This document shows positions 48,804-59,132 of a DNA stretch of 64,000 nucleotides, in pieces (position 1 is the stretch's first letter; each line of letters begins with the position of its first letter). The stretch comes from Rhodeus uyekii. Its lineage: Eukaryota; Chordata; Actinopteri; Cypriniformes; Acheilognathidae. A program made the position numbers and the translations under genes. The stretch lies in contig JAWRVZ010000319.1 in NCBI GenBank assembly GCA_037043235.1, positions 383,001-447,000 on the forward strand, read 5' to 3'. The notes beneath the pieces were generated by a model, which was given only the letters and a program-made list of their open reading frames with translations, did no database searches and had not been told where the DNA came from.

Positions 48804-50629
48804 GGGGCCAAGCACCGAAGGTGCGGAGGCACCTATTGTTTTTGTTCCGGTTCTTATTATTATTCTTCCGCTTCCGCTTCCGCTTCCGCCATTGGAGTCT
48901 ATGGCAGGCCATAGAACCGTTTGCGGGAAAATGATGAAATTTGGCACACTGATAGAGGACAAGCCAATCATTGACCATAGCAAATTTGAAGTCTCTAACT
49001 CAATGTCTCTAGCGCCACCAACTGTCCAAAGTTGCACTCACGTTTACGTAAATAACTCTTGAACCGTATGTCCTAGAAACAAAATTCTTTCGTCCTCTAA
49101 TTCCTTGGCTCAAGACGATTCGATTGCACCCTATGACGTCATTTTCCGTCATGAAATTTTTCCCGCCATTTTGAATTTTATGAAAAACCTACTTTTTCGA
49201 ACTCCTCCTAGGCCGTTTTTCCTATTTCAACAAAAATTGAACCACATCATCTCCAGACCATGAGGACAAAAAGTTATCCAAAGAAAGTTGATATGTCAAA
49301 CCGTTTACGAATAACTCGCAAAAGAATCCGACGTAATGGTCGCAAAAATGAAATTGAGGCTTTATCTCCGCAACGGATTAGCCTATTCTGACCAAACTTA
49401 TTGTGTGTTACGTCAGTCATGATCTGAGGCTATGTGCAGAGTTTTGGTGCAGTGCCTCCTAGTGGTCTGGAGATATAAAAAAGTGAAATATTTGCTCATA
49501 ACTTCTGAACGCTTCGACCAAAAATCATAAAACTGGTCTCGTTAGATTCAGTGCATCATGCCGAGTCGTGCGATACCAAATTTTCCCATATCCGCCATTT
49601 TGAGCGTCGGCCATTTTGAATATTGTCATAAATTGCTATATTTAACAAACGCATTGGCGTATCGTTACGAAACTCGATTTGTGTCTTCGGCACCTAGGTC
49701 TGATACGATACAAAAAGTTTCGAGGCAGCGCCACCTTGTGGTCAAAAGTTATAACCAAATGTACAAAAATGCTAATAACTTTTGAATACGTTAACATATG
49801 GTAAAACAAATTGTCTTTTTATGTTCCTTGGGTCAAGCCGAGTACACAGATACCAAATTTGTCATAGTCGGCCAAACTTCCTATCCGCCATGTTGTTTTT
49901 CTTTAAAAACCTACTTTTTCGAACTCCTCCAAGACCGTTTCTCCGATTTTCACCAAAATTGAATCACATCATCTTCAGACTATGTTGACAAAAAGTTATT
50001 AAAATGAAGTTGATCCGTCAAACCGTTTTCAATAAAATTGCAAACGAAATTGACCAAATGGCCACCAAATAAAGCAAGGTTATATCTCCGTAACGCATTA
50101 GCGTATTCTGACCAAACTTTCTGTGTGTCGTGTCAATCATGACCTGAGGCTACCTGCAGAGTTTTAGCGCAGTGCAATCTAGTGGTCCGGAGATATAAAC
50201 AAAGTGGTGCTTTTGCTTATAGCTTCTTTGCTTATCACTTAAGACAATAAAACTTGAAATGTCATCTACAGCCTCTAGATGTCAGCAGAACATTACTCAA
50301 CATGTCATTTGTCCTTTTCACATTGATGAAAATTATACATTATTATTTTATAAAATTAAATTTCAGAGACAAAGGGTTTTCTCTCCGGCCAAGATTAAGA
50401 ACTTTGATGTCAAAATGACTTTAATGCTCTATGTCAGCAATGCTTTACCCAATTGACACCAAACTTTGCATGTGTCATTGTAAAGAGCGTAATGATGATT
50501 TTTCAGCCATTTAGACTGAAGTCATATTGAAATATCTTTAGATGCTTCCTGCCGTTGGTCTGATGCTGCCAGCCATGTAGGCATGACATTTAATGCCTTC
50601 TTTGTGCTTGGCCCCGTGATGGCTGCTTG
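48804..50629 (+). repeat. Family-1 unit u33 (type II), near-identical to u29
   Basis: It follows u29 at an offset of 6,084 bp before, and 6,078 bp after, a TTCCGC hexamer run that is one repeat shorter here. It shares the same decayed CTCF-like boxes and the same unique stretch (about 50,258-50,410). CRE 49134, right end 50604-50615. It ends CTGCTTG, whereas u29 has the tail. Confidence 0.93.
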
Positions 50630-51557
50630 TTATTATTCTTTTTCTTCTGCCATTGAAGTCTATGACAGCCCATAGAACCGTAAGCGGGAAAATGAAAAAA
50701 AGTTGGCACACTCATAAAGGACAGTCCAATCATTGACCATAGCAAAATTGAAGTCTCTAACTCAATCTCTAAAGCGCCACCAACTGTCCAAAGTTGCACT
50801 CACGTTTACGTAAATAACTTTTGAACCATATGTCCTAGAAACAAAATTCTTTTGTCAACTGATTCCTTGGCTCAAGACGATTCGATTGCACCCTATGACG
50901 TCATTTTCCGTCATGAAAATTTTCCCGCCATTTTGAATTTTTTGAAAAACCTACTCTTTCGAACTCCTCCTAGGCCGTTCGTCCGATTTTCACGAAAATT
51001 GAACCACATCATCTCCAGACAATGTGGACAAAACGATATATAAAGAAAGTTGATTCGTCAAACCGTTTACGAATAACTCGCGAAAGAATCTGAGGTAAAA
51101 GTCGCCAAAATGAAATTGAGGCTGTATCTCCGCAATGCATTAGCCTTTTCTGACCAAACTAGGTGTGTGTTATGTCAATCATGGTCTGAGGCTACCTGAA
51201 GAGTTTTGGCGCTGTGCCCCCTAGTGGTCAGGAGTTATGAAAAACTGACTTTTGCTATGTTTAACAAACACATGACTTTAGAGCTCTGTCAGCAATGGTT
51301 TACCCAATTTACCCAATGTACCACACGAATTGACACTACAATTTGGTTACAGCGCTGCCTGTTGGTTGAATGTGATAAACCATTAGATCGAATTGCTAAA
51401 GACCGTATTGTTGATTTTTCAGCCATTTAGACTTAAGTCATATTGAAATGTCTTTAGATTCTTACTGCCGTTGGTCTGATGATGCCAGCCATGTCGGCAT
51501 GACATTTAATGCCCTCCTTGCGCTTGGCCCCGTGATGGCTGCTAGCAGCTATATTTA
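50630..51557 (+). repeat. Family-1 unit u34 (type II), shortest unit
   Basis: At 928 bp this is the shortest unit. About 200 bp is missing at ACTGACTTTTGCTATGTTTAAC (near 51,250), where u16 and u36 have the TTATAACTTCTGAACCC block. A second deletion leaves ACCCAATTTACCCAATG (about 51,302), shared with u36. CRE 50896, CTCF-like core 51217, right end 51520-51531. Confidence 0.92.
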
Positions 51558-53285
51558 TTATTCTTTTTCTTCTGCCATTGAAGTCTATGACAGCCCATAG
51601 AACCGTAAGCGGGAAAATGAAACAAAGTTGGCACACTCATAAAGGACAGTCCAATCATTGACCATAGCAAAATTGAAGTCTCTAACTCAATCTCTATTGC
51701 GCCACCAACTGTCCAAAGTTGCACTCACGTTTACGTAAATAACTTTTGAACCGTATGTCCTAGAAACAAAATTCTTTTGTCCACTGATTCCTTGGCTCAA
51801 GACGATTCGATTGCACCCTATGACGTCATTTTCCGTCATGAAAATTTTCCCGCCATTTTGAATTTTTTGAAAAACCTACTCTTTCGAACTCCTCCTAGGC
51901 CGTTCGTCCGATTTTCACGAAAATTGAACCACATCATCTCCAGACAATGTGGACAAAACGATATATAAAGAAAGTTGATTCGTCAAACCGTTTACGAATA
52001 ACTCGCGAAAGAATCTGAGGTAAAAGTCGCCAAAATGAAATTGAGGCTTTATCTCCGCAACGCATTAGCCTTTTCTGACCAAACTAGGTGTGTGTTATGT
52101 CAATGATGGTCTGAGGCTACCTGAAGAGTTTTGGCGCTGTGCCCCCTAGTGGTCAGGAGATATTAAAAAACTGACATTTTTGATTATAACTCCTGAACGC
52201 TTTGTCTAAAAATCATAAAACTGGTCTCGTTAGATTCAGTGCATCATGCCGAGTCGTGCGATACTAAATTTTCCCATATCGGCCATTTAGAGCGTCGGCC
52301 ATTTTGAATATTGTCATAAATTGCTATATTTAACAAATGGATTGGCGTATCGTTACGAAACTCAATATGTGTCTTCGGCACCTAACCTTGATACGGCACA
52401 AAAAGTTTGGGGGCAGCGCCACCTTGTGGTCAAAAGTTATAACCAAATTTACAAATATGCTAATAACTTTTGATGACGTTAACCTATTGTAAAACAAATT
52501 ATCTTAATGTGTTCCTTGGGTCAAACCGAGAACACAGATACCAAATATGTCATAGTCGGCCAAACTTCTTGTCCACCATGTTGTTTTTCTTTGAAAACCT
52601 ACTTTTTCGAACTCCTCCCAGACCGTTTGTCCAATTTTCACCAAAATTAAACCACATTATCTCCCGACCATCGTGACAAAAAGTTATCCAAAGAAAGTTG
52701 ATATGTCAAACCGTTTACGAATGACTCGCGAAAGAATCCGACGTAATGGTCACAAAAATGAAATTGAGGCTTTATCTCCGCGATGCATTAGCGTTTTCTG
52801 ACCAAACTAGGTGTGTGTTATGTCAAACATGGTCTGAGGCTACCTGCAGAGTTTTGGCGCTCTGCCCCCTAGTGGTCAGGAGATATTAAAAAACTGACAT
52901 TTTTGATTATAACTCCTGAACGCTTTGTCTAAAAATCATGAAACTGCTGTCTTTAGATCCAGTGGGTCATGCCGAGTCCTGTGATACCAAATTTTCCCAT
53001 ATCGGCCATTTTGAGCGTCTGCCATTCTTTGCATGTGTCAATGTCACCATACTCTCAATGTACCACATGAATTTACACTACAATTTGGTTACAGCGCTGC
53101 CTGTTGATTGAATGTGATAAACCATTAAATCGAAATACTAAAGACCGTATTGTTGATTTTTCAGCCATTTAGACAAGTCATATTGAAATGTCTTTAGATT
53201 CTTACTGCCGTTGGTCTGATGATGCCAGCCATGTCGGCATGACATTTAATGCCCTCCTTGCGCTTGGCCCCGTGATGGCTGCTAG
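51558..53285 (+). repeat. Family-1 unit u35 (type II), long form with internal deletion
   Basis: The first roughly 600 bp match u34 at offset 925 bp, and the later part matches u8. CTCF-like cores are at 52142 and 52865. A deletion of about 110 bp at TCTGCCATTCTTTGCATG (near 53,026) removes the CATGACTTTAGTGCTCTG segment. CRE 51821, right end 53260-53271, ending CTGCTAG. Confidence 0.92.
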
Positions 53286-53338
53286 TTAGGGGCCAAGCAC
53301 CGAAGGTGCGGAGGCACCTATTGTTTTTGTTCCGGTTC

Positions 53339-53395
<57 letters not shown>

Positions 53396-54448
53396 TGCCA
53401 TTGAAGTCTATGACAGCCCATAGAACCGTAAGCGGGAAAATGAAAAAAAGTTGGCACACTCATAAAGGACAGTCCAATCATTGCCCATAGCAAAATTGAA
53501 GTCTCTAACTCAATCTCTCTATCGCCACCAACTGTCCAAAGTTGCACTCACGTTTATGCTAATAACTTTTGAACCGTATGTCCTAGAAACAAAATTCTTA
53601 TGTCCACTGATTCCTTGGCTCAAGACGATTCGATTGCACCCTATGACGTCATTTTCCGTCATGAAAATTTTCGCGCCATTTTGAATTTTTTGAATAACCT
53701 ACTTTTTCGAACTCCTCATAGGCCGTTCGTCCGATTCTCACGAAAATTGAACCACATCATCTCCAGACAATGTGGACAAAACGGTATATAAAGAAAGTTG
53801 ATTCGTCAAACCGTTTACGAATAACTCGCGAAAGAATCCGAGGTAAAAGTCGCCAAAATGAAATTGAGGCTTTATCTCCGCAATGCATTAGCCTTTTCTG
53901 ACCAAACTAGGTGTGTGTTATGTCTATCATGGTTTGAGGCAATCTGCAGAGTTTTGGCGCTGTGACCCCTAGTGGTCAGGAGTTATGAAAAACGGACTTT
54001 TTTGCTTATAACTTCTGAACCCTTTGACCAAAAATCATGAAACTGGTCTCTTTAGATCCAGTGGGTCATGCCGAGTCCTGTGATACCAAATATTCCCATA
54101 TCGGCCATTTTGAGCGTCTGCCATTTCGATTTTTCTTATAAGATGCTATGTTTAACAAACACATGACTTTAGTGCTCTGTCAGCCATGGTTTACCCAATT
54201 TACCCAATGTACCACACGAATTGACACTACAATTTGGTTACAGCGCTGCCTGTTGGTTGAATGTGATAAACCATTAAATCGAATTACTAAAGACCGTATT
54301 GTTGATTTTTCAGCCATTTAGACTTAAGTCATATTGAAATGTCTTTAGATTCTTACTGCCGTTGGTCTGATGATGCCAGCCATGTCGGCATGACATTTAA
54401 TGCCCTCCTTGCGCTTGGCCCCGTGATGGCTGCTAGCAGCTATATTTA
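53286..54448 (+). repeat. Family-1 unit u36 (type II), short form
   Basis: Single left end at 53289, a very long TTA tract, then GCCATTGAAGTC. CRE 53644. The CTCF-like box is altered to GTGACCCCTAGTGG. It shares the ACCCAATTTACCCAATG deletion with u34. Right end GCGCTTGGCCCC at 54411-54422. Confidence 0.92.
53338..53395 (+). repeat. (TTA)n microsatellite, about 19 triplets
   Basis: A pure TTA run directly after the GTTCCGGTTC tail of the u36 left end, followed by TTCTGCCATTG. In other units TTC triplets lie between; here they are gone. Confidence 0.96.
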
Positions 54449-54491
54449 TTATTCATCTTCTTCTTCTTCTTCTTCTTCTTCTTCTTCTTCC
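54443..54491 (+). repeat. (TTC)n microsatellite
   Basis: TTATTATTCATC followed by about eleven TTC triplets and CGCCATGG, at the start of u37. The composition matches the u8 tract. Confidence 0.94.
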
Positions 54492-56299
54492 GCCATGGAA
54501 GTCTATGTAAGGCCATAGAACCGTTTGCGGGAAAATGATAAAATTTGGCACACTGATAGAGGACAAGCCAATCATTGACCATAGCAAATTTGAAGTCTCT
54601 AACTCAATGTCTCTAGCGCCACCAACTGTCCAAAGTTGCACTCACGTTTACGTAAATAACTCTTGAACCGTATGTCCTAGAAACAAAATTCTTTTGTCCA
54701 CTAATTCCTTGGCTCAAGACGATTCGATTGCACCCTATGACGTCATTTTCCGTCATGAAAATTTTCCCGCCATTTTGAATTTTTTGAAAAACCTACTTTT
54801 TCGAACTCCTCCTAGGCCGTTTTTCCGATTTCAACGAAAATTGAACCACATCATCTCCAGACAATGTGGACAAAAAGTTATCCAAAGAAAGTTGATATGT
54901 CAAACCGTTTACGAATAACTCGCGAAAGAATCTGACGTACCGGTCGCAAAAATGAAATTGAGGCTTTATCTCCGCAACGCATTAGCGTTTTCTGACCAAA
55001 CTAGGTGTAGGTTATGTCAATCATGATCTGAGGCTACCTGCAGAGTTTTGGCGCTGTGCCCCCTAGTGGTCAGGAGATATGAAAAAGTTAAATATTTGCT
55101 TATAACTTCTGAACGCTTTGGCCAAAAATAATAAAACTGGTCTCTTTAGATTCAGTGCATCATGCCGAGTCGTGCAATACCAAATTTTCCCATATCGGCC
55201 ATTTTGAGCGTTGGCCATTTTGAATATTGTCATAAATTGCTATATTTAACAAAGATATTGGCGTATCGTTACGAAACTCAATATGTGTCTTCGGCACCTA
55301 ACCTTGATACGACTCAAAAAGTTTCAAGGCAGCACCCCCTTGTGGTCAAAAATTATAACCAAATTTACAAATATGCTAATAACTTTTGAGTGCGTTAACC
55401 TATGGTAAAACAAATTATCTTTATACGTTCCTTGGGTCAAACCGAGAACACAGATACCAAATTTGTCATAGTCGGCCAAACTTCTTGTCCACCATGTTGT
55501 TTTTCTTTAAAAACCTACTTTTTCGAACTCCTCCCAGACCGTTTGTCCAATTTTCACCAAAATTAAACCACATCATCTCCAGACAATGTGGACAAAAAGT
55601 TATCCAAAGAAAGTTGATATGTCAAACCGTTTACGAATAACTCGCGAAAGAATCCGACGTAATGGTCGCAAAAATGAAATTGAGGCTTTATCTCCGCAAC
55701 GCATTAGCGTATTCTGACCAAACTAGGTGTGTGTTATGTCAAACATGGTCTGAGGCTACATGCAGAGTTTTGGCGCTCTGCCCCCTAGTGGTCAGGAGAT
55801 ATTAAAAAACTGACATTTTGGATTATAACTCCTGAACGCTTTGTCTAAAAATCATGAATCTGGTCTCTTTAGATCCAGTGGGTAATGCCGAGTCCTGTGA
55901 TACCAAATTTTCCCATATCGGCCATTTTGAGCATCTGCCATTTCGATTTTTCTTGTAAGATGCTATGTTTAACAAACACATGACTTTAGTGCTCTGTCAG
56001 CAATGGTTTACCCAATTGAAAGCAAACTTTGCATGTGTCAATGTCACCACACTCTCAATGTACCACATGAATTGACACTACAATTTGGTTACAGCGCTGC
56101 CTGTTGGTTGAATGTGATAAACCATTAAATCGAAATACTAAAGACCGTATTGTTGATTTTTCAGCCATTTAGACTTAAGTCATGTTGAAATGTCTTTAGA
56201 TTCTTACTGCCGTTGGTCTGATGATGCCAGCCATGTCGGCATGACATTTAATGCCCTCCTTGCGCTTGGCCCCGTGATGGCTGCTAGCAGCTATATTTA
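54449..56299 (+). repeat. Family-1 unit u37 (type II), long form, last of the family-1 array
   Basis: No left end; body like u8 (GCCATGGAAGTCTATG). CTCF-like cores at 55059 and 55781 (722 bp apart). CRE 54738. In the second half-module the CATCATCTCCAGACAATGTGG stretch resembles the first half-module, a sign of conversion between them. Right end GCGCTTGGCCCC at 56262-56273 with the full palindrome. Confidence 0.92.
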
Positions 56300-56355
56300 G
56301 GGGCCAAGCACCGAAGGTGCGGAGGCACCTATTGTTTTTGTTCCGGTTCCTATTA
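56300..56355 (+). repeat. Orphan family-1 left end at the family junction
   Basis: A complete family-1 left end with the GTTCCGGTTC tail (followed by CTATTATTA) has no family-1 body after it. The next element, three bases after TTA, is a family-2 left end. The likeliest origin is loss of a family-1 body by recombination between TTA tracts. Confidence 0.93.
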
Positions 56356-56358
56356 TTA

Positions 56359-56526
56359 GGGGTTCAAACGCGAAGCGTTGAAAACCTATTGTAATTGTTA
56401 GGATTTTTATTATTATTATTATTAGGGGTTCAAACGCGAAGCGTTGAAAACCTATTGTATTTGTTAAGATTTTTATTATTAGGGGTTCAAACGCGAAGCG
56501 TTGAAAACCTATTGTATTTGTTAAGA

Positions 56527-56530
<4 letters not shown>
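56359..56530 (+). repeat. Three tandem family-2 left ends
   Basis: GGGGTTCAAACG starts at 56359, 56425 and 56482. Each copy can form GGTT-CA-AACGC-GAA-GCGTT-GAA-AACC, a two-part stem with a GAA loop, followed by CTATTGTA, a GTTAGG or GTTAAG tail, and TTTTTATTATT. The first copy has TGTAATTGTTAGG; the other two have TGTATTTGTTAAG. Spacings of 66 and 57 bp differ by TTA number. Confidence 0.94.

Positions 56531-56591
<61 letters not shown>
56531..56591 (+). repeat. (TTA)n microsatellite, about 20 triplets
   Basis: A pure TTA run, the longest in the window, between the third family-2 left end and the F2-1 body. The sister unit F2-2 has only about eight triplets here. Confidence 0.96.
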
Positions 56592-56592
<1 letters not shown>

Positions 56593-57039
56593 TGTCGAAC
56601 TTCCGATCGTGCAGACCAAACCGTAAGGTCTAGAGACTTGAAAGTTGGCCAGATGGTAGGTCTCAATTTGGGGGGAACGTATCAAAACATGACGCAAATC
56701 GGCCTATAGGTGGCGCTACAGCCACTAAAAACGCGTACACGCTCATAACTCGTAAACCGTTTGTCCTACACTAAAGTGTCTTATATCCCTGGAATCCTTG
56801 GCTCAAGACTTAAAAAATGTATATCTCCGATTTCATTTCCGTCTATAAAAATTTTCCGCCATTTTGAATTTTCTGAAAAAAATTTTTTTCGAACTCCTCA
56901 TAGAGCGTTTGTCCAAATCACGCGAAACTTCACACGCATCATCTAGAGACTCTCCTGACCAAAAGTTATTCAAATAATTTTGATCAGTGATTCACGCTCG
57001 CAACAGGACGTCCAAACGTCTGAATAGGGCGGAGCCTCT

Positions 57040-58550
57040 TTCGCTAAAATCGTAATAACTCTGAAACGCAAAGAGATAATCTCACCAAACTTCAAATACT
57101 CATGTATGAGCTAGTTTTGTGGTCACGCTAAAAAACCTGGAACGATTGACCACTTGGTGGCGCTATATTACAAAAAAACACTAAAACATCTGTACATGTG
57201 CACTCGTTATTCCGATTGACTTCAAACTTGTCATGCACGGTCTTTGTCCAATGAGCCATGATGATTTAAGAGGATATTGGCATATCTCAAAAAACATGGC
57301 CGTCATCGGCCAATGAAGTTTGAGCATCAATTAGACCAACTTAACGAACTTCAATCGGAACGAAACTCGATGAGCGTATTTGACTCATAGTCCTAGAGGT
57401 CTGTCAGAATTTTTTTTTAAATCGGCCACTAGTTGGCGCTAACGAGTTTTTTGCGTCTCTACTCACGTGTTGTTTCACACATCCTCACAATATTGATATC
57501 ATCTGTTAGATCTCCTCATACTGAGCAACTTTGCTTCAAGAACCACTGCTGTAAATCAAATTGTTAGCGAAATATTGGAGATTTTAGAAAATTAAAATTT
57601 TTCGAACTAGTCATAGGCCGTCAATACGATTGGCTTGAAAATTCACACACATCATCTAGGGACACTCAAGGCAAAAAGTTATTCAAAGAATTTCGATCAG
57701 TTTAACCGTTCAGCAGATACAATTTTTCATATATTTCTGATTTGGTCTATTGTGATTAAAATGTCTATATATCTTGTGCACAAACAAAAAATGTCACAGA
57801 ACTGTGAACATGTTAAGAACAAGTCATTTTGAAGAAGTGTGTCTGGTTTCATGTATTTCTGATGCTCATACGGCTCACAATAAATTATAAACTACCTATA
57901 CTTTAAAATCTCAGTAAAGCTGTAATACTAGTTTTGTCCACAAGAGGCACCGTCAGGCTAGGAAATCTTTTTATTCTATTTTCAGTTAGCAGACTCTCTA
58001 TTCACATCTTGTTTCACACATCCACACAATATTAATATTTGATAGATCTTCTAATATTGAGTAACCCATTAAAACTGAAAGATGATGGCTGTAATATTAC
58101 TTGTCCACAAGAGGGAGCCACAGGATAAGACATCGTTTTATTCCAATTTCTGAATTTGTTTTCTTTTAATATGTGAACAATTTCTAAATTGGCTTTCACG
58201 GTACACTCGTTTATTCAATTGACTTGAAACTTGTCATGCACGGTCTTTATCCAAGGGTCCATGATGTTCTAAGAGAATATTGGCATATCTCAAAAAACAT
58301 GGCCGTCATCAGCCAATGAAGTTTGAGCATCAATTAGACCAACTTAACACTTTTGCTAAAATTGTAATAACTCTGGAGTGCAAAGAGATAATCTCACCAA
58401 ACTTGAAATACTCATGTAAGAGCTTATTTTGTGGTCAAACTAAAACATCTGCAACGATTGACCACTTGGTGGCGCTATATTATGAAAAAAAACTCAAAAA
58501 CATCTGTACATGTGCACTCGTTAGTCCGATTAACTTCAAACTTGTCATGC
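57040..58550 (+). repeat. Internal direct duplication within F2-1
   Basis: The block around CAAAGAGATAATCTCACCAAA (about 57,040-57,200) recurs at about 58,345-58,510, and the block with CATGCACGGTCTTTGTCC through GACCAACTTAAC (about 57,205-57,345) recurs at about 58,205-58,350. The two blocks come back in swapped order, so the middle of the unit is a rearranged partial duplicate. The same arrangement is in F2-2. F2-3 lacks the second set. Confidence 0.85.
57150..57165 (+). promoter_or_regulatory. CTCF-like box in family 2 (plus strand; recurrent)
   Basis: CCACTTGGTGGCGCTA departs from the CTCF consensus at one position (T for A). Related plus-strand boxes are CCACTAGTTGGCGCTA at 57426-57441 and a second CCACTTGGTGGCGCTA at 58462-58477; all three recur 2,564 bp downstream in F2-2. 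F2-3 keeps one at 62442-62457. A shorter GGTGGCGCTA lies at 56709, 59273 and 62001. All are on the opposite strand from the family-1 boxes. Confidence 0.55.
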
Positions 58551-58553
58551 ACG

Positions 58554-59093
58554 TGGAGAACAAGTCAGATTGACATAGACTGACATAACAGTTCAGATGA
58601 CATGACATGTTGTGTTAAACACATTCACACTATATTTATATCATTTGATAGATCTTCTCATACTGAACAAACTTCATAAAACTGTGATTATGTGGCGAAC
58701 AGGTCAAATTGACATAAACTGACATAACAGATCATATGACGTGTTAAGCACATCAACACAATACTGAAATCATTTGATAGATCTCATTCTGAACAACTGT
58801 AATATGTCTACATATGGTTTTCAGAAAGTAAAAACTTCACAAAAAGCAGTTTATGTGGAGAACAAGTCAGAATTACATACATTGACTGACATAAGCTGAC
58901 AACAGATCAGATGACGTGTGGTGTTAAATATCCACACAAAAAAATCGGTATAATTTGATAGATCTTCTTATTCTGAACATCTTTGATGTTTATACATTGT
59001 TTGCACAACCTAGAAACTTCACAGAACTGTGCACATTAGGAGAACTACTCAAATTGACAAAAAATCGTCATAACCGCTCAGATGAACTTGCGA
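58554..59093 (+). repeat. Degenerate tandem repeat in the 3' part of F2-1
   Basis: Segments beginning GGAGAACAAGTCAGATTGAC or a variant start near 58,556, 58,694, 58,856 and 59,039, spaced about 138-183 bp. Each runs through GACATAACAG, TCAGATGAC, CACACAATATT, TTGATAGATCT and ACTTCACA. The copy next to the right end is the most diverged. The block repeats at 61118-61657. Confidence 0.85.
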
Positions 59094-59132
59094 CGTTTGA
59101 ACCCCGTTGATTGATGCTTGCAGCTATATTTA

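Larger units (their letters stand above)
56356..59132 (+). mobile_element. Family-2 unit F2-1, complete
   Basis: Three left ends (56359, 56425, 56482), a TTA tract of about 20 triplets, a body from TCTGTCGAACTTCCG, and right end CGTTTGAACCCC at 59094-59105. The right end is an exact reverse complement of GGGGTTCAAACG and is followed by GTTGATTGATGCTTGCAGC and TATATTTA. The region 56,740-56,980 aligns by eye with family 1 (CCTTGGCTCAAGAC, CCGCCATTTTGAATTTT, TCGAACTCCTC, AAAAGTTATTCAAA). The body has no long open frame; the longest is 97 codons (58280-58573). Non-autonomous mobile-element status is inferred from the ends. Confidence 0.85.

Noticed and set aside
1..56299. tRNA-derived SINE or Pol III promoter in the units
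   Set aside because: I found no convincing A box and B box (GGTTCGANTCC) pair and no A-rich 3' tail.
56395..56709. 104-codon frame rich in leucine over the TTA tract
   Set aside because: It is translation of a microsatellite and left-end hairpins, not a protein.
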